DNA of 64,000 nucleotides from Oasisia sp. SBJ-2009 (Eukaryota > Annelida > Polychaeta > Sabellida > Siboglinidae), in NCBI GenBank assembly GCA_964017155.1, contig OZ024854.1:67271254-67335253 (forward strand), read 5' to 3'. The position numbers and the translations under genes are program-made. Of this stretch, positions 15,530-23,496 are shown in pieces (position 1 is the first letter of the stretch; every line of letters begins with the position of its first letter). The notes below the pieces were generated by a model. It ran no database searches. It was not told the origin of the DNA and was given only the letters and a program-made list of their open reading frames with translations.

Positions 15530-18500
15530 TCCTCCTACTGATGATGTTTTAACACTGCATGTCCTCCTACTGATGATATTTTAACACTGCATGTCCTCCT
15601 ACTGATGATATTTTAACACTGCATGTCCCCCTACTGATGATATTTTAACACTGCATGTCTCCTACTGATGATATTTTAACACTGCATGTCCCCCTACTGA
15701 TGATATTTTAACACTGCATGTCCCCCTACTGATGATATTATAACACTGCATGTCCCCCTACTGATGATATTTTAACACTGCATGTCCTCCTACTGACGAT
15801 ATTTTAACACTGCATGTCTCCTACTTGTGATATGTTAACACTGCATGTCCTCCTACTGATGATATATTAACACTGCATGTCCCCCTACTGGTGATATTTT
15901 AACACTGCATGTCGTCCTTCTGATGATATTTTAACACTGCACGTCCTCCTACTGATGATATTTTAACACTGCATGTCTCCTACTGGTGATATTTTAACAC
16001 TGCATGCCTTCCTACTGATGATATTTTAACACAGCATGTCCTCCTACTGATGATATTTTAACACTGCATGTCCTCCCACTGGTGATATTTTAACAATGCA
16101 TGTCCCCCTACTGATGATATTTTAACACACCATGTCCCGATACTGATGATATTTTAACACTGCATGTACTCCACTGGTGATATTGTAAAACTGCATGTCC
16201 TCCTACTGATGATATTTTAACACTGCATGTCCTCCTACTGATGATATTTTAACACTGCATGTCCTCCCACTGATGATATTTTAACATTGCATGTCCCCTA
16301 CTGATGATATTTTAACACTGCATGTCTCCTACTGATGATATTTTAACACAGCATGTCCTCCTACTGATGACATTTTAACACAGCATGTCTTCCTACTGAT
16401 GATATTTTAACACTGGATGTCCTCCCACTGGTGATATTTTAACACTGCATGTCCTCCTACTGATGATATTTTAACACTGCATGTCCTCCTTCTGATGATA
16501 TTTTAGCACTGCATGTCCTCCTACTGATGATATTTTAACACTGCATGTCCTCCTACTGATGATATTATGACACTGCATGTCCCCCTACTGATGATATTTT
16601 AACACTGCATGTCTCCTACTGATGATATTTTAACACTGCATGTCCTCCTACTGATGATATTATAACACTTCATGTCCCCCTACTGATGCTATATGTTAAC
16701 ACTGCATGTCCCGGTACTGATGATATTTTAACACTGCATGTCCCTCTACTAATGATATTTTAACACTGCATGTCTCCTACTGATGATATGTTAACACTGC
16801 ATGTCCTCCTACTGATGATATTTTAACACTGCACGTCCCCTTACTGATGCTATGTTAACACTGCATGTCCCCCTACTGATGATATTTTAACACTGCATGT
16901 CCCCCTACTGATGATATTATAACACTCCATGTCCCCCTACTGATGATATTTTAACACTGCATGTCTCCTACTGGTGATATTTTAACACTGCATGTCTTCC
17001 TACTGATGATATTTTAACACAGCATGTCCTCCTACTGATGATATTTTAACTCTGCATGTCCTCCTACTGATGATGTTTTAACACTGCATGTCCTCCTACT
17101 GATGATATTTTAACACTGCATGTCCTCCTACTGATGATATTTTAACACTGCATGTCCCCCTACTGATGATATTTTAACACTGCATGTCTCCTACTGATGA
17201 TATTTTAACACTGCATGTCCCCCTACTGATGATATTTTAACACTGCATGTCCCCCTACTGATGATATTATAACACTGCATGTCCCCCTACTGATGATATT
17301 TTAACACTGCATGTCCTCCTACTGACGATATTTTCACACTGCATGTCTCCTACTTGTGATATGTTAACACTGCATGTCCTCCTACTGATGATATATTAAC
17401 ACTGCATGTCCCCCTACTGGTGATATTTTAACACTGCATGTCGTCCTTCTGATGATATTTTAACACTGCACGTCCTCCTACTGATGATATTTTAACACTG
17501 CATGTCTCCTACTGGTGATATTTTAACACTGCATGTCTTCCTACTGATGATATTTTAACACAGCATGTCCTCCTACTGATGATATTTTAACACTGCATGT
17601 CCTCCCACTGGTGATATTTTAACAATGCATGTCCCCCTACTGATGATATTTTAACACACCATGTCCCGATACTGATGATATTTTAACACTGCATGTACTC
17701 CACTGGTGATATTGTAAAACTGCATGTCCTCCTACTGATGATATTTTAACACTGCATGTCCTCCTACTGATGATATTTTAACACTGCATGTCCTCCCACT
17801 GATGATATTTTAACATTGCATGTCCCCTACTGATGATATTTTAACACTGCATGTCTCCTACTGATGATATTTTAACACAGCATGTCCTCCTACTGATGAC
17901 ATTTTAACACAGCATGTCTTCCTACTGATGATATTTTAACACTGGATGTCCTCCCACTGGTGATATTTTAACACTGCATGTCCTCCTACTGATGATATTT
18001 TAACACTGCATGTCCTCCTTCTGATGATATTTTAGCACTGCATGTCCTCCTACTGATGATATTTTAACACTGCATGTCCTCCTACTGATGATATTATGAC
18101 ACTGCATGTCCCCCTACTGATGATATTTTAACACTGCATGTCTCCTACTGATGATATTTTAACACTGCATGTCCTCCTACTGATGATATTATAACACTTC
18201 ATGTCCCCCTACTGATGCTATATGTTAACACTGCATGTCCCGGTACTGATGATATTTTAACACTGCATGTCCCTCTACTAATGATATTTTAACACTGCAT
18301 GTCTCCTACTGATGATATGTTAACACTGCATGTCCTCCTACTGATGATATTTTAACACTGCACGTCCCCTTACTGATGCTATGTTAACACTGCATGTCCC
18401 CCTACTGATGATATTTTAACACTGCATGTCCCCCTACTGATGATATTATAACACTCCATGTCCCCCTACTGATGATATTTTAACACTGCATGTCTCCTAC

Positions 18501-18590
18501 TGGTGATATTTTAACACTGCATGTCTTCCTACTGATGATATTTTAACACAGCATGTCCTCCTACTGATGATATTTTAACACTGCATGTCC
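15530..18590 (+). repeat. Higher-order repeat: two tandem copies of a 1529-bp module
   Basis: Copy 1 starts near 15530 and copy 2 near 17059. ATGATGTTTT at 15541 and 17070, GTCGTCCTTC at 15911 and 17440, and GTACTCCACTGG at 16166 and 17695 all give a spacing of 1529. By eye the two copies differ at only a few bases. Confidence 0.85.
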
Positions 18591-19805
18591 TCCCACTGGT
18601 GATATTTTAACTCTGCATGTCCTCCTACTGATGATATTTTAACACTGCATGTCTTCCTACTGATGATATTTTAACACTGCATGTCCTCTTACTGATGATA
18701 TTTTAACACAGCATGTCCCGGTACTGATGATATGTTAACACTGCATGTCCCCCTACTAATGATATTTTAACACTGCATGTATCCTACTGATGATATTTTA
18801 ACACTGCATGTCCTCCTACTGATGATATTTTAACACTGCATGTCCCCCTACTGATGATATTTTAACACTGCATGTCCCCTTACTGGTGATATTTATACAA
18901 TGCATGTCCCCCTACTGATGATATTGTAACACTGCATGTCCCGCTACTGATGATATTTTAACACTGCATGTCCTCTCACTGGTGATATTTTAACAATGCA
19001 TGTCCCCCTACTGATGATATTTTAACACACCATGTCCCGCTACTGATGATATTTTAACACTGCATGTCCTCCTACTGATGATATGTTAACACTGCATGTC
19101 CTCCTACTAATGATATTTTAACACTGCATGTCCTCCCACTGATGATATTTTAACATTGCATGTCCCCTACTGATGATATTTTAACACTGCATGTCCTCCT
19201 ACTGACGATATTTTTACACTGCATGTCTCCTACTTGTGATATTTTAACACTGCATGTCCTCCTACTGATGATATATTAACACTGCATGTCCCCCTACTGG
19301 TGATATTTTAACACTGCATGTCCTCCTTCTGATGATATTTTAACACTGCCTGTCCTCCTACTGATGATATTTTAACACTGCATGTCCTCCTACTGATGAT
19401 ATTATAACACTCCATGTCCCCCTACTGATGATATTTTAACGCTGCATGTCCTCCTACTGATGATGTTTTAACACTGCATGTCCTCCTACTAATGATATTT
19501 TAACACTGCATGTCCTCCTACTGATGATATTTTAACACTGCATGTCCCCCTACTGATGATATTTTAACACTGCATGTCTCCTACTGATGATATTTTAACA
19601 CTGCATGTCCCCCTACTGATGATATTTTAACACTGCATGTCCCCCTACTGTTGATATTATAACACTGCATGTCCCCCTACTGATGATATTTTAACACTGC
19701 ATTTCCTCCTACTGACGATATTTTAACACTGCATGTCTCCTACTTGTGATATGTTAACACTGCATGTCCTCCTACTGATGATATATTAACACTGCATGTC
19801 CCCCT
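18500..19805 (+). repeat. Innermost left-arm segment, copy 2 of the 4586-bp-offset pair
   Basis: Repeats the variant order of 13900-15130 and abuts the LINE. Its last ten units, read on the minus strand from 19805 outward, also match the right arm around 56292-56600 in order. The shared order includes the rare TATAATATCAACAG unit (19648 here, about 56440 there). The two arms are therefore true inverted homologues and not merely the same satellite in two orientations. Confidence 0.75.
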
Positions 19806-19813
19806 CATCATCA
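19805..19813 (-). repeat. TGA trinucleotide tail at the LINE 3' end
   Basis: Read on the minus strand, the LINE ends with CATGATGATGA and is followed at once by GGGGGACATGCAG satellite. There is no poly(A) tail. Short 3' tandem repeats of three or four bases, instead of poly(A), are characteristic of RTE-clade LINEs. Because the satellite also contains CTGATGATA, part of this run could belong to the target and not the element. Confidence 0.6.
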
Positions 19814-19848
19814 TGCTGTCGGTCGCGAAGCGACAAAGACTGCTTCCA

Positions 19849-20970
19849 TCACTTGACTGTTGCTCTCCATTTGTCTCTCTGCTGTGAGAGTGATGTCCAT
19901 GAGTCGATCTTTATGTCTCTCATCTTCAGGTTTCTCTTGATGGTATCTTTGAACCGGAGACGAGGGCGCCCTCTCTTTCTGTGACCAGAAGACAGTTGCG
20001 AGTAGAGAACCTGCTTCGGTAGCCTGTCTGATGACATCCTCATGAGGTGTCCAGTCCACCGGAGATTCTTTCTGATCAGAAGATCTTCCATGGATGGCAG
20101 CCCTGTTCGTTCTAGTATTTCCTTGTTTGTCACTTTGTCCATCCAGGTTATCCTCATGATCGAACGCAGATGTCGCATCATGAAGGCATGCAGCTTTTTT
20201 ACCTGTCGTCTGTACACTGTCCAGGCCTCAGCTCCGTATAGGAGGGTGGACAGCACGATTGCACGGTATATCTTGCCTTTAACCCGCATGGACACATGGT
20301 GGTTGTTCCAGAGTCTCTGGCGTAGTCGGCCGAAAGATGCACTAGCCTTGGCCATCCTCCTCTGTATTTCATCGTCAATGCATCCATCACTTGATATAGT
20401 GCTTCCGAGGTAGGTGAATTCTAGAACAGAGTTCAGCTTGTTTCCATCAACCATGATATCCTCCTCTCGGGTTCTTGTAGAGTTGGATTGGTACAGCACC
20501 TCGGTCTTCTTGATGTTAATCTTCAGGCCGAACTTCTTTGACGCATCGGAGAAAGCATCCACTATTTTCTGCATCTCTTCAGCAGAGTGTGCAACCAGTG
20601 CACTGTCATCTGCGAATAGCAGCTCTCTCATCAGCATCCGAGTAGTCTTGGTCTTTGCTCTGAAGTGTGCGATGTTGAATAGGTCAGCGTTCTGTCTGGA
20701 CTGTATGTAGACTCCATCCCCCATGTCTCGGAAAGCCTCGTCGAGCATTGCTGATAGGAAGATGGAGAAGAGCGTGGGGGCCAGTACACAACCTTGCTTG
20801 ACCCCATTTGTGACACTGAACGATTCTGAGACTTCTCCTCCAACACTAACATTCGCCATCATTCCAGTATGTAGTGCCTCGATCATTGTTGTGAACTTCT
20901 CTGGGCAGCCATACTTCCTCAGTAGCTGCCATAGCCCAGTCCTCCCAACTGTATCGAACGCCTTGCTGAA
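19849..20970 (-). pseudogene. LINE reverse transcriptase, C-terminal part
   Basis: Continuation of the LINE polyprotein after the break. The longest Met-initiated frame starts at 20886 (345 residues), but similarity reaches back to about 20970, where the frame reads FSKAFDTVGRTGLW; 20886 is therefore not a real start. Numbered from Met-20886: motif B GVKQGCVLAPTLF at 28-40, the catalytic FADD box in LLFADDSALVAH at 89-100, motif D LKINIKKTEV at 121-130 and motif E FTYLGSTIS at 157-165. A basic C-terminal region includes LRWTGHLMRM (275-284) and KRGRPRLRFKD (304-314), typical of RTE-like proteins downstream of the polymerase. It ends in WRATVK and a stop, close to the usual C-terminus. It lies in the same frame as the upstream part at 22950-21067. 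The palm is incomplete because motif A is cut, so the enzyme is predicted dead. Confidence 0.9.
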
Positions 20971-21069
20971 GGCATTTTTCTTGTAGTTGTCGGAGACAAA
21001 ATATCATATCCACGGTGCTCCGGTTACCTCTGAAGCCACATTGTGTCTCCGGAACTACCTCTGGTGTTA
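20971..21069 (-). pseudogene. Frameshifted link inside the LINE polyprotein
   Basis: Between the two long frames the protein continues in a different frame: ITPEVVPETQCGFRG and then NRSTVDMIFCLRQLQEKC, which is recognisable reverse transcriptase between NYRGISLL and motif A. Entry needs a shift near 21070, where about one base is missing between NRL and ITPE. At 20971 the QLQEKC frame jumps to FSKAFD in the original frame. Compared with relatives as I know them, about a dozen residues are gone there, including the first aspartate of the F-x-D core of motif A. The two lesions cancel in frame: both long ORFs share a phase, but the shared phase carries three stops in between. Confidence 0.75.
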
Positions 21070-22950
21070 TGTGGGTAGATATAGTCTGTTGAGGAGGATC
21101 CTCGCGAAGATCTTGCCCGCTATGGAAAGAAGAGAGATTCCTCTATAGTTCCCACAGTCTGTTCGATCACCTTTCTTGTAGATGGTTACAATGCTGGCAT
21201 CCTTCCATGCTTGTGGTACAGAACCCACCTCCCAGGCATTGGTGATTAGTTGGTGCAGTCTGCTGAACAGATTGTCTCCTCCGTGCTTCCATACTTCTGC
21301 GGGAATTCCATCTCCTCCAGGTGCTTTGCCATCTTTCAGGCCGGCGATTGCTCTAGCCATCTCATCCGTAGTTGGAATCTCATCGAGGCTTGTCTTGATA
21401 ATGCGCTGCGGGATGTTGTCCAGAGCTTCGTGATCTATGTCGCCAGGGACGTTGAGTAGCTTCTGGAAGTGTTCACTCCATCTTGCCACAACTCTCTTGC
21501 TGTCAGAGAAGGTCTCCATTCCATCTGTTGATTTCAGTTGAACAGGTCCCTTCTTTTTGGGTCCCCACACTTCCTTCAGCCCATTGTAGAAGCCCTTCAT
21601 GTTGTTACTGTCAGCAGCTCTCTGCAGCTCCACTGCCTTCCTTTCCCACCAATCTGACTTCAGTGCACGCGTGTGTTTTTGTAGCAATCTGCAGGCATCT
21701 TTGTATGCTGCAGTGGTGGACCTAGTGCTCCTGGTTTGTAACACTCTCTGGTGGGCTTGGTCTCTTCTGTTCATAAGAGTCTGTAGCTCCTGGTCATTTG
21801 GGTCGAACCAGTCCTGGTGTTTTCTGTCTGGCTTGCCAAGATATGTCTTGGCTGTGTTGTACACGACCTGCTGCAGAGCAGCCCATTCCTCGTCTGGTGT
21901 TGAGTTTTCCTTTTCCTCCCATTGGGCGAGAGCACTGTCCATCTCCTGCTCAAAACTCTCCCTATGGCTGGTGGTACTTAGTTTTTCAATGTTCAGCCTG
22001 GTCGGCTTACTTGTCCCTTGCCTGTTATGCTTTTGTCGTATTCTGAAAGCCACTTTTGACCTCAGCATCTGGTGATCGGTCCAGCAGTTTGCTCCACGCA
22101 TGACTCGGGTACTGTGGATGTCCATCTTATCCCGACACCTCGTGATAATGAAGTCGATCATATGCCAATGTCTGGAACGAGGATGCATCCAGGTGGTCTT
22201 GCGTTCATCCTTCTGCTTGAACATGGTGTTCGTCACTATCAGTTCGAACTCAGAGCACAGAGCCAGTAGAAGCTCGCCATTGGAGTTGCATTGCCCAATC
22301 CCATGTTTGCCCATGACCAAGGGCCACTTGTCATTTTCTCTTCCTATCCTCGCATTGAAGTCTCCTATCAGCAGTAGCTTATCTGTATGAGGGATGCCAC
22401 TGAGCACACTTGCCAGCTGGTTGTAGAAGGCCTCCTTGTTTTCATCTGGGTTTGTCATTGTCGGAGCGTACACGCTGATAATTGTAGCAAAGTTGTCCTT
22501 GCTCAGCGGTAGTCTCATCGTCATGATTCTGTCACTTACTGGCCGTGGCATTTCTGTCAGCTTTGTGACGATATCCTTCTTGATAGCAAAGCCCACTCCT
22601 GCCTCCCTTCTTTCTCCTTCCGGTTTTCCACTCCAGAAGAAAGAGTATTCCAAGTCGTCGAGACTACCAGACTCTGAGAACCGTGTTTCACATAGGGCGG
22701 CTATGTCGATGTTGTATTTGGCAAGTTCCATTGCTACTAGTGCTGTACGTCTTTCTGGTCGGTTAGCTCCTTCTCGGTCGAGGAGAGTCCTGACGTTCCA
22801 TTGTCCAATTGTCAGTAGTTGTCTTCTTTGTCTTTGTCTTCTTCTTCCTAGCTGATTTTCCACTGTCGACGGAAGATGTGGTCGAGCAGCGCGGTCCTTG
22901 GTAACCCGGGCGACGGCCGATCCGGTATGGAGTTTCATACAGTTGTACAT
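21067..22950 (-). pseudogene. LINE endonuclease and N-terminal reverse transcriptase
   Basis: An open frame of 627 codons starting at Met-22950. An alternative Met lies four codons in, and no evidence decides between them. Residues 1-45 are basic (RRRQRQRRQ at 36-44). The APE/EEP endonuclease follows: WNVRTL at 51-56, catalytic-glutamate motif CETR at 87-90, VYAPT at 160-164, GDFNARIG at 196-203, DFIITR at 266-271 and the TDHQML D-H pair at 291-296. All the catalytic signatures I expect are present, so this domain looks intact. A linker of roughly 240 residues leads to the first reverse transcriptase motifs: LKDGKAPGGDGIPAEVW (538-554), VTIYKKGDRTDCGNYRGISL (588-607) and GKIFARILLNRL (612-623). 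The frame then stops prematurely four residues later at a TAA (21069-21067). The protein would nick target DNA and prime reverse transcription from it; this copy is truncated. Confidence 0.92.
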
Positions 22951-22963
22951 TTCATGGAAGCTG

Positions 22964-23001
22964 CTTGCAAAAAGTGTTGAAATGCCGCTGGCTTTTGCAA
23001 G
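22964..23001. repeat. Inverted repeat (9-bp arms) just upstream of the LINE start codon
   Basis: CTTGCAAAA at 22964-22972 is matched perfectly by TTTTGCAAG at 22993-23001, leaving a 20-base loop. On the minus-strand transcript this hairpin would sit about 13 bases before Met-22950, where it could affect translation initiation. Function is inference. Confidence 0.6.
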
Positions 23002-23122
23002 TTACTAGCGACACTCTCTCGGGGAACAAATAGAGGTCTCACACCGGCAAGAACATGTCAAGACAGGCGCAAACTATTTGTCCCTGCAGTGGCTGGTCGA
23101 GAGATGTTGGGAGTTCCATACA

Positions 23123-23329
23123 TCAACCGCCCTTGATGCTGCCACAGTGACATGGTTTTCTAGTTAGGGTTTGCTCCCTTAGCCTTCGGTTCTGACAAGA
23201 ACCTGTACCACAAGGCAGTGGTTTACAACTCTGCATGGCAGGGGCGTCAAACTCCCTGAGTTGTTGCAGTACCTGTACTGCAACACCTGCATACCATGTT
23301 ATTTGGTGAGTTGTTAATATCTGATGCAT
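23123..23329 (-). other. Short upstream ORF (68 codons) in the LINE 5' region
   Basis: Runs from an ATG at 23329 to a TGA at 23125-23123. The product has an odd Cys spacing (CKPLPCGTGSC, then CHC) and a basic stretch RRLREQTLTRK. I do not recognise it. Some RTE elements carry a tiny first ORF, so it could be that, but 68 codons is within chance expectation for this length and nothing else supports coding. It spans the 24-bp palindrome. Confidence 0.2.
23262..23285. repeat. 24-bp near-perfect palindrome (11-bp arms, 2-bp centre)
   Basis: TGTTGCAGTAC (23262-23272), CT, GTACTGCAACA (23275-23285): eleven consecutive complementary pairs around a dinucleotide. This is the strongest simple hairpin in the unique block. 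It could be a protein-binding dyad or an RNA stem-loop in the LINE 5' region. It shows no similarity to the satellite. Confidence 0.75.
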
Positions 23330-23448
23330 TCAATCATGAAACACGTATCCATCGTTTGTCGTTGTAAGCATGCTGCCCATGGCACAGATTGGAGCTGGAT
23401 TTCTTCACATCTAACAACATTGTCAAGATTGGTTATTATACTTTGTTA

Positions 23449-23463
23449 GAATTGTTATAATTC
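23449..23463. repeat. Small AT-rich hairpin (5-bp arms)
   Basis: GAATT, GTTAT loop, AATTC. Close to the satellite junction. Short and AT-rich, so it may be coincidental. Confidence 0.35.
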
Positions 23464-23479
23464 CCTTTTCGTCAAGATG

Positions 23480-23496
23480 CTTCTCGTCATCAGAAG
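23480..23496. other. LINE/satellite junction, right side, with short inverted repeat
   Basis: CTTCT (23480-23484), a 7-base loop, AGAAG (23492-23496) straddles the point where satellite similarity begins (TCATCAGAAGG, a form also seen intact in the array, for example near 46184 and 63738). No target-site duplication can be recognised, because the satellite on the other side of the LINE is in the opposite orientation. Confidence 0.5.

Larger units (their letters stand above)
1..19805 (+). repeat. Satellite array, left arm (about 32-bp unit, forward orientation)
   Basis: Uninterrupted head-to-tail tandem array. The plus-strand consensus unit is TTTTAACACTGCATGT followed directly by CCYCCTACTGATGATA, 32 bp in all. 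A common variant reads GTCTCCTACTG and is 31 bp; a rarer one carries TATATGTTAACAC and is 34 bp. Length divided by unit size gives roughly 620 units. Recurrent marked variants include GCACGTCCCCTTACTG, CACAGCATGTCCCGG, TTTCTACAATGC and TGACGATATTTTTAC. Units are degenerate at single positions but never interrupted by unique sequence. No ORF of note is present because each unit carries TGA and TAA triplets. The array is probably heterochromatic; that is inference. The array begins before the window starts. Confidence 0.98.
19806..23486 (-). mobile_element. RTE-like non-LTR retrotransposon (LINE), nearly full length, inactive
   Basis: A 3.68-kb block of non-satellite DNA between the two satellite arms. 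In the 5' to 3' direction on the minus strand it has about 535 bp of upstream sequence (23486-22951), one broken reading frame for an APE-type endonuclease plus reverse transcriptase (22950-19849), a 3' untranslated stretch of only about 43 bp, and a TGA-repeat end. Total size, short 3' end and repeat tail fit RTE elements (commonly 3-4 kb). The protein resembles the endonuclease-reverse transcriptases often mislabelled craniofacial development protein 2-like. The copy cannot be autonomous because the frame is broken and reverse transcriptase motif A is missing. The 3' end is clear. The 5' end is defined only by where satellite resumes, so the outermost few hundred bases might be another element. 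Clade assignment is from remembered motif style, not from a search. Confidence 0.88.
22951..23486 (-). other. LINE 5' region (presumed 5' untranslated region and promoter)
   Basis: Unique sequence of about 535 bp upstream of the LINE frame, ending where satellite resumes (TCATCAGAAGGAGG from 23487). It is less repetitive and more CpG-containing than the satellite. It contains two inverted repeats, one short ORF and a small hairpin, listed separately. No TATA box or other promoter element is convincing; RTE elements rely on internal promoters, which I cannot identify here. The block from about 23287 to 23486 is more AT-rich than the rest and could be a separate insertion or an older flank. Confidence 0.55.

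Noticed and set aside
1..19805. CRISPR array (regular short repeats of about 32 bp)
   Set aside because: There are no unique spacers: units are contiguous head to tail over tens of kilobases and the region carries an animal-type LINE.
21599..22075. Plus-strand ORF of 158 codons, and other plus-strand ORFs at 19796-22855
   Set aside because: They are antisense shadows of the minus-strand endonuclease and reverse transcriptase frame; the minus-strand products have clear motifs while these have none.
19806..23486. Helitron or other DNA transposon carrying a minisatellite
   Set aside because: The block encodes only LINE domains and has no Rep/helicase or transposase motifs. The satellite lies outside the block on both sides and not inside it.
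19806..23486. Host gene related to craniofacial development protein 2
   Set aside because: Such annotations usually derive from RTE-type endonuclease domains. Here the endonuclease is followed by reverse transcriptase in one broken frame, so it is a retroelement.
23467..23493. Hammerhead ribozyme-like core (CTGATGA, then GAAA) on the minus strand at the junction
   Set aside because: The intervening stem has mismatches next to the core and no convincing stem I closes it. The CTGATGA is shared with ordinary satellite units, which lack GAAA on that strand.
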